DNA of 64,000 nucleotides, taken from positions 66,198,642 to 66,262,641 of the forward strand of contig JAAALK010000283.1 in NCBI GenBank assembly GCA_019279435.1. The letters run 5' to 3'. A program made the position numbers and the translations under genes. The notes beneath the pieces are model-generated. The model was not told the DNA's origin. It saw nothing but the letters and a program-made list of their open reading frames with translations, and ran no database searches. Positions within the stretch are counted from its first letter, which is position 1; every line of letters starts with the position of its first letter. This document shows, piece after piece, positions 31,929 to 41,961 of the stretch. Origin of the DNA: Zizania palustris. Taxonomy: Eukaryota; Streptophyta; Magnoliopsida; Poales; Poaceae.

Positions 31929-34900
31929 TTGATTGTGCAGGACTGGGGACTGGAGGATGTTTGGATCATGGACTCAGGATGCTCTCGCCACATGACGGGA
32001 CATCGCAGATGGTTCTCCAGTCTCACTCCCCCGAGCTCCAAAGAGTACATCACATTCGGGAACAGCGGTCAAGGGAAAGTAAGTGGCATAGGCTCAATTC
32101 GCATTTCAGATCATTTCTCTTTAAAGAATGTTGCGTTAGTTAAAAATTTGAACTTCAACTTGATTTCTGTGTCGCAACTTCTTGAGGATGGTTTGGAGGT
32201 GCGTTTTAAAAAGGGCAATTCTTCTGTGGTTGATTCTAGAGGGTCTTTGGTTTGTCAGATCTTACCATTCGGTAAAGTTTTTCGAATTGACTTCTCTAGT
32301 TCTTTTGGCCCTTCTCGTTGTTTGATTGCTGGATCTTCTTCTGAGCTCTAGAAGTGGCATAGGAGGTTAGGTCACTTGAGTTTTGATCTGCTAGTTAGGT
32401 TAAGCTCTATGGACCTCATCCGAGGATTGCCTAAGCTTAAAATGGAGAAGGATCTAGTTTGTCATCCCTGTCGTCATGGGAAAATGGTTGCCGCTTCTCA
32501 CTCACCTGTGACTCAGGTGATGACTTCGTATCCGGGAGAGCTTTTACATTTGGACACTGTAGGTCCAGCTCGGATACGCTCAGTCGGTGGGAAGTGGTAT
32601 GCACTTGTAATTGTTGACGACTTCTCTCGATTCTCGTGGGTTTTCTTTTTGGAGTCTAAGGATGAAACTTTTCAATTTGTCCATGACCTGATTTTGAAGC
32701 TGAAGAATGAGAACAATGGTCGGATGCGAGCAATTCGCTCCGACAACGGCTCTGAGTTCAAGAACTCTCAGTTCGTCAGCTTCTGTAGTGATCAGGGTCT
32801 GGACCATCAGTTTTCTTCTCCTTACACTCCCCCACAGAACGGCGTTGTGGAACGAAAGAACCGCACGCTAGTTGAGATGGCCAGGACGATGCTCGATGAG
32901 CACAGGACTCCTAGGCGTTTTTGGGCTGAAGCCATGAACACGGCTTGCTATCTGGCCAACCGCATTTTTCTTAGAGCTTACCTTAGTAAGACATCATATG
33001 AGTTGCGGTTAGGCAGACAGCCCAAAGTTAGCCACTTGCGAGCGTTTGGCTGCAAGTGCTTTGTGCTCAAGAAGGGAGGGCATTTGGACAAGTTTGAGTC
33101 TCGTTGCTGGGATGGTGTTTTTCTTGGTTATGCATTGCATTCTCGAGGCTTCCGTGTTTGGAACCTCGAATCCCAGCTGCTTGTCGAGACTTGTGAGGTT
33201 TCTTTTGATGAGTCCTTGCCTTCTTTGAATCCTTCTTTTGAGCTTTCTGGTGATGATGAGCTCGGAGAGTCCATCTTCGAGGAAGATGAGGATACTCCAG
33301 CTGCTAATGAGGGTGGGCCTTCTGCATCCCCCGCAGAGCCCACACCTTCTGAGACTTCGACTGATGATGAGGGCGGACCTCTGATCACTTTTTCCACTTC
33401 GATCGAGCCCCCTCAGTCGAGTCCAGAGGTGCCTGCTGCTGACTCCGGTGAGGTGACTTCAGATCACCAGGGAACCCGAGCAGTTCAGCGTGACCATCCC
33501 TCAGAGCTCATCATAGGTGATTTGACTGAAAGAACTTTGCGTTCTTCTGCCTCTCTTGCTGTGTTTGCTGAATCTGCGTTTGTTGCATCTTTTGAGCCCA
33601 GCGACATTTCTCATGCTCTTTCTGATTCTAATTGGATTAATGCTATGCAAGAAGAGCTTGAGAATTTTGTTCGCAATCGGGTTTGGACACTAGTTGAGCC
33701 GCCACCTGGATGCAACCCCATAGGTACCAAGTGGGTATTCAAAAACAAACAAGGTGAAGATGGGGTTGTGGTGCGCAACAAGGCTCGACTAGTTGCCCAG
33801 GGTTACTGCCAGAAGGAAGGTATTGACTTTGAAGAAACCTTCGCTCCTGTTGCCCGTCTTGAGTCCATTCGTATTCTTCTAGCTTTTGCCGTTTCGAAGG
33901 GTTTTAAGCTTTTTCAAATGGATGTTAAGAGTGCTTTTCTGAACGGGTACATAGAAGAGGAGGTTTATGTTAGGCAACCCCCCGGTTTTGAGAACCCTAA
34001 GTTTCCTCGACATGTTTTTAAGTTGCACAAAGCTTTATACGGGTTGAAGCAAGCCCCCAGGGCTTGGTATGACCGGTTGAAGCAATTTTTGTTGGGGAAG
34101 GGCTTTGTGATGGGTTCTGTGGACAAAACTCTTTTCTTGCTCAGAGGTGCTTCAGATTTTTTAGTTGCTCAGATTTACGTGGACGATATTATTTTTGGCG
34201 GTACTACTGATTCTCTTGTGTCCAAGTTCTCTGAGCAGATGCACAGTGAGTTTGAGATGAGCCTCATGGGTGAGCTCAAGTACTTCTTAGGGCTCCAGAT
34301 CAAGCAGACCAAGGACGGCACCTTCATCCACCAAGGTAAGTACACTCGTGATATGTTAAAGAAATTTGACTTTGGTGGTGAATTGAAGCCGCAGATGACC
34401 CCGATGGGCACTTCTGGGGGTCTGGACAAGGATGAGAGCGGTGTCAAGGTCAATGAAAGGGAGTTTCGAGGGATGATCGGTTCGCTACTGTACTTGACGG
34501 CGACAAGACCGGACATACAGTTCGCCGTAGGACTTTGCGCGTGTTTCCAGTCCTCACCTCGCGCGTCTCATCGGCAGGTTGTCAAGCGCATCTTCAGGTA
34601 TCTCACTTATGCGCCCGATCTCGGTCTTTACTATTCAGCATCATCATCTCTTGATTTATCTGGCTTTTCGGACGCTGACTTTGGTGGGTGCCGGTTGGAT
34701 CGCAAGTCGACTTCCGGTACTTGCCAGTTTCTTGGTTCCTCTCTTGTCTCTTGGTCTTCTCGAAAGCAATCTGGAGTTGCTCTTTCGACCACAGAGGCTG
34801 AGTACGTAGCTGCTGCTAGCTGCTGCTCACAGTTGGTTTGGATGATTTCCACTCTACGAGATTTTGGGTTGTTCTTTCCTACTAGGATTCCATTGTTTTG

Positions 34901-35126
34901 CGACAGCACTAGTGCCATTAGTGTAGGGAAAAACCCATGTCTTCATTCAAAAACCAAACACATTGATGTGCGCTTTCACTTTCTGCGGGATCAATATGAG
35001 AAAGGTATCATTGACCTTGTTCATGTTGATACCCATCATCAGTTGGCTGACATTTTCACCAAACCCCTAGATCAGTCTACCTTTGAGCGTTTACGAGGGG
35101 ATTTGGGTGTTGTGTATCCTTTTTAG
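31929..35126 (+). pseudogene. SIRE-2 pol, interrupted by one nonsense codon
   Basis: Protease (MDSGCSRHMTGH), pre-integrase, integrase (HLDTVGP, IRSDNGSEF, NGVVERKNR), RT (QMDVKSAFLNG, YVDDIIFGG with YVDD at 34177-34188) and RNase H (FSDADFGGCRLDRKSTSG) are all present in one frame. A TAG at 32349-32351 replaces the Trp of the SEL-W-KWHRRLGH segment conserved in SIRE-1; the frame is otherwise open to 35126. Pol lies in a different frame from gag, separated by a TAA at 31890-31892 in the pol frame, so a gag-pol fusion is not possible in this copy without a shift after the gag stop. Start of translation is undefined (first codon shown is TTG). Confidence 0.9.
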
Positions 35127-36430
35127 GATATTTTGCGTCAGTTTTCTTTCTTCTTTACTCTTTTCTTGAGTCTTTCTGTGTGTGTTCATATCTTGCATAT
35201 TCACATATCACACTTTTGAGCTTGCTTTTGTTATATGATTGAACTGCTTTACTTATTCTAGCTGGTACATGCTTTTGATTACTTGTCGATGATCATGCTT
35301 TGCTTCAGTTCAAATGATATGCTGATATCTGTCATATGCATGGCTTTATGCTTTAAAATTAAAAAATGATCACCATTGCTTCTAGTAACTAGCATGCGTA
35401 GGCTGAATGTTCTTGCTATCTGTTACATGCCTTGTAGCTAGTTTCTGACTTGGATGCACATATGCAACTTGGACATCTGTATGCTTTAAACATGGAAATG
35501 TGCTATAAAAACGATGAAATTTCGAGAAAAATAAAAATTCCATGCCTTTTTGTGCATAACTTGAAAAAGATCCAAGTGGGTTTGCTTTGTCGCATTGCAT
35601 TGTTCTGGATTGCTTACCATAGCACGTTGGTATGAACTAGGACAGTGTAGTGTATGCCAAGATCAATGTCTTAAGCTTCTGATGGTCCAGTTCTGGCCTA
35701 GGCTTGACTTGGTCGGTTAGCATAAGGTTTGACATGCAAATAACCCTTGGCAGAAATGAAAAAGGAAAATTGAAAAAGCCTGAACATTTAAAAGATAACA
35801 AGTTTGCTGAAGCACCTTGTTTTGGACAATGCTTATCTTGGTAGATATCAGTTAGCTTTTGCATCTCATGTTTTACCTTGCTTGTTTTACTGGAAAATGT
35901 GGTGATGCTTTTTGTTTGCACAAACTGAAAAATGCGTGCTAATGACTTTCTTTAGATATCATCTGTTGCACTGATCATGCCATGTATCGTTACAGTATGT
36001 CTTTTGCTGTATCTGTTAGATGTTGTAATTGTAGTCAATCATATCTGAGAAGCATGCTTTCTACACTCCTTATGCACTCCAGTTGAATTCACTGCATATT
36101 TTGAGGGGGAGTTGCATTTCAGGGGGAGTCTGTGTCTCTATTGAGTGCTTGATGAGTTCACTTGTCAACAAGGGGGAGAAAAATTGGGATCAGAGTTTAA
36201 GGGGGAGTTCTTACTCTGTTGATATCCTTGTTATTCTGAAATCGCACTCATTTTGAGCTCTTACGTTTTTGGTTAACCATAATGACCGTTTCTTGCTTTT
36301 GTTCGGCTTTTGGTCATTAGGGTTAAACTTTTACTTTATTTTTCTTCTTCTTTGCTTTTTCTTGTGTTTTGTTTTCGTGTTTCCACATTTGTTTGCAGGT
36401 GCTGAAGAGCCGAGAAAAGAGGAGTGTTGA
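35127..36430 (+). other. SIRE-2 3' noncoding region with repeated polypurine tracts
   Basis: About 1.3 kb without a convincing frame, T-rich at first. GGGGGAG tracts occur at 36105-36111, 36121-36128, 36171-36178 and 36199-36207 before the terminal one. Confidence 0.8.
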
Positions 36431-36454
36431 CAATGCACTCATCAAGGGGGAGAT
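36431..36454 (+). other. SIRE-2 polypurine tract
   Basis: AAGGGGGAGAT (36444-36454) abuts the 3' LTR. The 24-base block around it is identical to that of SIRE-1. Confidence 0.92.
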
Positions 36455-38415
36455 TGAGGAGCCATGCTGAATAGCGTGGGCCTCATGGCTCCAGAAGTGA
36501 TGAGTCATTGTCAACGATAGTCAAAGAGGACTGAAGAAGAAGAAGAGATATGCTGTTTCACGGGCTGCGTGTGACTAAGGTACACGGGCAGCGAGCGACT
36601 GTCGGGCAGAGGAGGCTGCGAAGTCGGGCTGGCCCAATCCGGGTGCATAGGCCAGAAGCAGTAGAAGACCCACTGGGCTGTTGACCAGGACTGACTCAAG
36701 TACACGGGCGGTGAGCGATTGCCGGGCTGAGAGAGCTGCGGAGTCGGGCCGGCCCAATCCGGGTACCTGGTGCAAAGCCGGTGGAGGCTTTGTCAGTTTC
36801 GGCGCAAAACTGACAACCGTTGATCTTGTATCTGACTGTCCAGAAGAGAAGCCGTAGTCGCTACGAAAGTTTAGCTTCCGGATAAGTCATCTGTAACTCT
36901 AGGCCCACAGTCAGTCAGTCGTGTCTGTAAAAATTCCTAAGGGCAGTAGAGTCTTTTCTTTTATTCTTGAGTCTGTAAAAACCCTAAGGGGCTGGTAGAA
37001 TATTCCTAGTGTTGGGCTGCCTATAAATAGGACCCCAATCCCTAGGGTTTGGACTACCCTTTTGGCTGAAATCAAATCCACTCTATTGGGTCACTTTTTG
37101 TCTCTTGCCTTGCCTCTCTCTTCTCTGGTTCCCTGCTTGCGCCGCCAGGAAGCTTTTGTTCCTCTGTTTAATGCCTTGCTTTTAATGTTGCAGTAAATGC
37201 CCTATTTCGTTGTGTGCTGCATCTGCAAAGGTTTTAAATGGCTTCATTTCATTAGCATAGCAAGTTTTCCCGTGATTTTTGAGGCTTTGAAGGCTTCGGC
37301 TGGGTGTGTTCTTCATTCTAGTAGTACTAGTTCTTGCTGTTGCAAGTAGTACTACTTCCCTGCAGCTACAGTGTTCTGTGCAGCTTTTCACCTTCTACTG
37401 CACAGCTTTTTGATCGAAGCTGACAGGGTCTATTACCTTTTCTGGCTGTGTCTCTGGCGAAGTCTTTCTCTATTCGAAGCCCCTCAGCTCCGTGAGACAG
37501 GCTTCGATTTAACATCTTCGAAGGCTTCGCTCGATCTTCGATTTTCGGTGTGCGGTCTGTGTTGATAAGCTTCGAAGCATTTTTCTGAACGTCAGTATCG
37601 CATACTTCGAACAATAGTGCGAAGGGGCTTCGGCTCTATCTGTTCGAAGTCCATACTTCGACAAGTTTCGAAGTTGGGTTCGAAGCTTGTAGCTCCGCTA
37701 GGCAACGCTCTGACTTCTGTGTGGCGTGTCACCCTTCGCCTCTCTTTTCGGAGCTAGCTCTTTTCGGAGGTAAAATATAGGCTTCGGACTTGGTTTTCTG
37801 TCGTGTGACTGGCTTCGCTTTTTGTTCGAAGATTGTCCGAGTGTGTGCTGTGTTTGAAGCTGTCTGTTCGAAGGTTTTGCTTCGAAGCTTTCGGTTCGAA
37901 GTTGTGTTCGAAGTCTTGTCTTCGAAGTGCGCACTTCGAAGCAAGCTCCGACTCTGTTACTTCGCTTCGAAGCATACTTCGCTCCCTGCTCCTTCGAACT
38001 AGGCTAGAACAAAATACCTTCGGCTTCTTCAACATGCTTCTCAACTAACCTCCGAAGCAGGCTCCGTCACCAACCTCCGAAGCAGACCTCGACGTGCGAA
38101 GGGGGCTTCGCCAAGTTCCGAACAGGAGACAAATTTGGACAGTAACTTCTCTTTTCATCTTATACATTTTTAGATCATTTCTTTGAGAAGTTTAGGCCTG
38201 TTACATCTCGTTCATCTGCCTAGTTGCACTACTTTAGTTTTACTCTGTTTATCATCAGTTGCTTCTAGGTTAGAAACCTTTAGACTTAGGCCTTCTGTTT
38301 ATTTTCTGCTGCGTAGTCTTTTGAGGAGCGTTGGGTATTGGGAACAGGCCATTGATTCGAAAGAATTTTTAAGGCGCCCATTCACCCCCCTCTGGTCGCT
38401 ACTTTCGGTCCTACA
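36455..38415 (+). repeat. SIRE-2 3' LTR
   Basis: 1961 bp, collinear with 27156-29116. Its TATAAATA is at 37022-37029. Confidence 0.96.
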
Positions 38416-38420
38416 TTAGT

Positions 38421-39184
38421 TACATCAATGTTGATTGTTTCCTATTTATATATATGTATGGAATATTATAATGATGAAAATTATATCTGTTATAAAAAAC
38501 AGTGAGCTCACAATATTTTTTTACAGTAGCTTAAACCAAACGACTATCAGTCTTTCCACAGCAGACAATTCACGATAACCTTTTCACGATAAATAGGTTA
38601 TAACAGCAATTTTCACATCTCACGCACCGACTTAGCATGCTTCGATCGCTCAGCTACCTCCATACAATTTTTTATAAAATTGAAAAAAGTTTCCTATTCA
38701 CCAAACATATTACTCACTCATTTTTTAATAAAAAACTACCGTCGTTAACATTTAATTATTTGTAACATTTAATTATTTGTTTTATTCAAGAATGTTTTTG
38801 AAATATCATTTATTTTGTTATAATTTGCTTTATTATTGAAGGGACTTAGCATAACTTATATTTTTGCATGCTTACATAGGATTTTTAAATAAAACAAACA
38901 ATAAAATGTCTCGATAAAAGTTAACAGCGTTTATTAAAAAAAGAGTGAGAGAGTAATATTTAATTTCGAAGGAATTAAAAAAATACACATCATGATATTG
39001 CATATAGTCAGCAAACAAACATACGGGCCCTGTTTGGTTTGTTTCTCAGGATGCAGGACGGTATATGCTCATCTTGGGCCGAGCAGCCGGTCAGGTCAGC
39101 CCAAGTGCTACATAAGATAGAGTCATAAGATCCGTCCAAACAGCCCAAATACTAAGTGATATGTTTAGCTCTATAGTCTGGATA
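38421..39184. other. AT-rich spacer between SIRE-2 and CACTA-C
   Basis: No gene is seen. A GGGCCCTGTTTGGTTTG word at about 39026 resembles the start of grass hAT-type MITEs, but a matching end was not secured. Confidence 0.4.
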
Positions 39185-39196
39185 CACTACTACAAA

Positions 39197-39420
39197 CCGT
39201 CACTGTAGTGGCGTTGGCAAAACCACTGTAGTGGCGGGCCATTAGATGCCCGCCACTACAGTTGCTGGTGCTGACGGCAGCAACAACGCCCGCCACTATT
39301 ATTGGTAAAGTAGTGGCGGTCGGTACTGACATCGTCCCAGACCGCCACTATTTTACCAATAGCAGTGGCGGGCGCTGGTGCTGCCCACCGCTGCTAATAT
39401 GACCACCACTAAAGTATTGA
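39197..39420. repeat. CACTA-C left subterminal repeats and foldback
   Basis: Multiple GTAGTGGCGG and CCGCCACTA words. Arms 39301-39321 and 39340-39360 pair over 21 bp with a single mismatch around an 18-base spacer. Confidence 0.85.
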
Positions 39421-39454
39421 TGACATCACTTGCGACCGCTACTACTATTCTAGC

Positions 39455-39460
39455 TATAAA
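39455..39460 (+). promoter_or_regulatory. Putative TATA box of the CACTA-C gene
   Basis: TATAAA lies about 270 bp inside the element, upstream of the TNP2 region and in the right orientation. Transcription start and 5' exon are not resolved; 39470-40020 is otherwise AT-rich and probably leader plus intron. Confidence 0.45.
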
Positions 39461-40041
39461 TGTGCAGCTTCTTCCTCCCGAGTTCTACCGGAGTTCGCAT
39501 TTAATTTTGTCCGTACAATGGCGACAAAAATCTAGATAAAGAGGGGGGAGGCTTTGTTTTCGTTTCTTTTGAAGGATTTCATTCTAGGAGGTAAATCCAT
39601 GCCGAATCTGATATTTATTTTGTATTTAATCATGTATACAATGAGTTATTAGCGTTTTACTAATTTAGGGTTTGTGAATAGAAATTTTCAAATAATCTTC
39701 CATTTACAATGTTTCCTTCTCTCAAATGAACAAATATGACCCTCCTCACAATTATTAATCACTTGTATATTGATTTACGTCATTTTAATATCTTTTTTAA
39801 TTTGATTTATGATTATAGATCTAGAGTTATGTTGTTTGGAGAGAGAAATCAATATAGTTAATTTATTTAATAATTTTTTTCTGCTTAATAAATAGTTTGA
39901 ATTAAAGCATTTTTAATTAATATTGTTATGAGCGATAATAAATCAATATATTTTCAATTTGTAAATTACTAAAATTAACAATAATGAATTTATTAATATT
40001 TTTTCAAATAATATATGTTTTAGACGGAGCATAGGTTTTGG

Positions 40042-40692
40042 ATGTACTCATCCAACGACGGAGATGTGGTGGCATATTTTAACAGAGTAACTGAATTTAC
40101 TGAAGCTGCCGCACAATATGCTTCCCGTCAGAGTGAAGAGGCAATATATTGTCCTTGTAAAGTTTGTAAAAACGAAGCGATGCATCCGTATTCAGATCGT
40201 GAAACCATACGATTTAACTTGTTGAAAAATGGTTTCGTGAAGAACTATTATATATGGACGAAACACGGTGAGATGGGCCAAAATCCTCCTGAAGATTCTG
40301 ATGTGCCGCAAGATGCTCATCAACATAGAAGAGGTGGTGATCATACATCCAACAAAACACATGATGATGTTGATCAACATGATGATGATGACGCCTTTGA
40401 TGTGGAGGAACTGATGCGAAATGTTGCGCCTGAGGTGTTGTTGCAGAGAACTACAACCAAAGGATACGATAACTTTGAAGCACTTGACAAAGCATCAAAA
40501 AACCTTCTTTACGAGGAACGCCACGGATGCGATAAGCAGTATACTGTGTTGTACACAATTCTTGAGCTTATAAAACTGAAGGCCAACAATGGATGGCCTG
40601 ACACTAGTTTTTCAGATCTTTTACAACTCCTAAAAAGGTTTTGCCAAAACCCAATGGTCTACCATCTGATACGTACCAAGCAAAGAAGATGA
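40042..40692 (+). pseudogene. CACTA-C TNP2, N-terminal transposase-associated domain
   Basis: The frame starts at MYSSNDGDVVAYFNRV, probably within an exon whose acceptor is near 40022. The CPCKVCKN motif (about residue 38), a GFVKNYYIWTKHGE segment and an acidic stretch match the transposase-associated domain of CACTA TNP2. The last meaningful residues are LLQLLKR at about 40635; beyond that the true reading continues in the next frame (40641-41961), so a one-base indel separates the two parts. Confidence 0.8.
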
Positions 40693-41961
40693 TTTGTCCG
40701 TTGACTTTGGGCGTTCAGAAGATTCATGCATGCCCGAACCACTATATCCTATATCGAAAAGAGTATGGATTGTTAGAGAGATGTCCGCAGTGCAACGCAA
40801 GTCGATACAAACGTCCAAATGACTGTGTGGAGGACTACAATGACCACCAGAAGAAGAATAATAAGAGGTTGCAGAAGAGGAATAAAAATGTTATTGAAGA
40901 CCATCCTGGAAAAAAGACGGAGAGGAAAGTTTCAGCCTCAGTAATGTGGTACCTACCGGTGATTGATCGCTTGAAACATATGTTCTCTAATCCTAGAGAT
41001 GCTGAACTATTAATCTGGCATTTCGCTGGGCAAAAGAAGGACGGAAAACTTCGGCACCCTGCGAATGCTAGGCAGTGGAAATCATTTGACCTGGCCCATC
41101 CAGATTTCTCGGACGATCCTAGAAATATCAGGATGGGACTTAGCACGGATGTAATGATTCCCTTTGGTGAGATAAGGAACCCACATAGTACATGGCCGGT
41201 CTTTCTATGCTTGTTCAACATTCCATCATGGTTGTGCCATAAAAGAAAATACCTTATGCTCACTACTCTAATTTCTGGTCCAAAACAACCTGGCAATGAC
41301 ATTGATATCTTTCTAGAACCTTTGATGGAGGATATGAAACGTCTATGGGAACATGGTGTCTGTGTGTGGGATGAGCACAAGAAAGACCACTTCAATCTAA
41401 GAGCCATAATATTTTGCACCATAGCTGACAACCCAGGACGCATGTCCCTAACAGGACAGGTTAAAGGAAAGACAACATGTGTAGTGTGTGTGGACCAGAC
41501 AGAATCTATGCATCTTCCATCATTCGTTAAGACGATATATATGCGACACCGTAGATTTTTACCAAAAAACCACAAATATCGAAGAAATAGAAACCATTTC
41601 GACGGTACAATCGAGCTTGGACAGCCTCCACGACATCGAGATGGCAAATTTCTATTCGAAATGGTAAAGAATATCAAAGTTGTTCCGGTTGAGCCTCAAG
41701 TGCCAGTTCTGGCTGAGCCTCAAGTGCCGGTGGCCAAGCCCATAACAAAAGTGCCAGTGCTAGTTGCCGAGCCTGAAAAACAAGATGCATGCCTAAAGCC
41801 AGCAATCCACAAGATAACTGTTCAAGCTGGGCAGTGTTCTGCGCCGAAATCTGAGATGCATAAATTTTTTACTACTATGGGGCAAACACGTTCTATGCCC
41901 AAAGTGGCTCCCATAAAGGCTCCAGTACAAAAGCATGCGGGCTCACTTTCTGTTGATAAAT
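40641..41961 (+). CDS. CACTA-C truncated TNP2 (Transposase_21) joined to Pro-rich linker
   Basis: The Transposase_21 signature is clear: KIHACPNHYILYRKEY near residue 27, CPQCNASRYK, RLKHMFSNPRDAEL, GLSTDVMIPFG, a PSWLCHKRKYLMLT segment, ISGPKQPGNDIDIFLEPL and MRHRRFLPKNHKYRRN. It ends abruptly after FEMVKNIK at about residue 350. A linker with VPVEPQVPV-type repeats follows and runs in frame to the chromovirus insertion; after removing the insert and one duplication, the frame continues into the protease exons at 54357. The rest of TNP2 (including DUF4218) is absent, so catalysis of transposition is doubtful. The sequence after 41961 in the same frame is LTR. Confidence 0.8.
41957..41961 (+). 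repeat. Chromovirus left target-site duplication (TAAAT)
   Basis: TAAAT precedes the left LTR and is repeated at 54352-54356. Confidence 0.96.

Larger units (their letters stand above)
27156..38415 (+). mobile_element. SIRE-2: full-length Sirevirus with a nonsense-mutated pol
   Basis: An 11,260-bp element with 1961-bp LTRs (27156-29116 and 36455-38415), target duplication TTAGT (27151-27155, 38416-38420), primer site, gag, pol, and a terminal polypurine tract. I count about 17 substitutions and two 1-base indels between the LTRs, near 0.9 %. It belongs to the same lineage as SIRE-1 by pol and gag type and shares its terminal polypurine block, but its LTR sequence is different, so it is a separate family. 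Confidence 0.96.

Noticed and set aside
26820..38545. A MITE with CGTTTGG...CCAAACG ends split by SIRE-2
   Set aside because: Only about ten bases of the ends are complementary and no target duplication could be shown.
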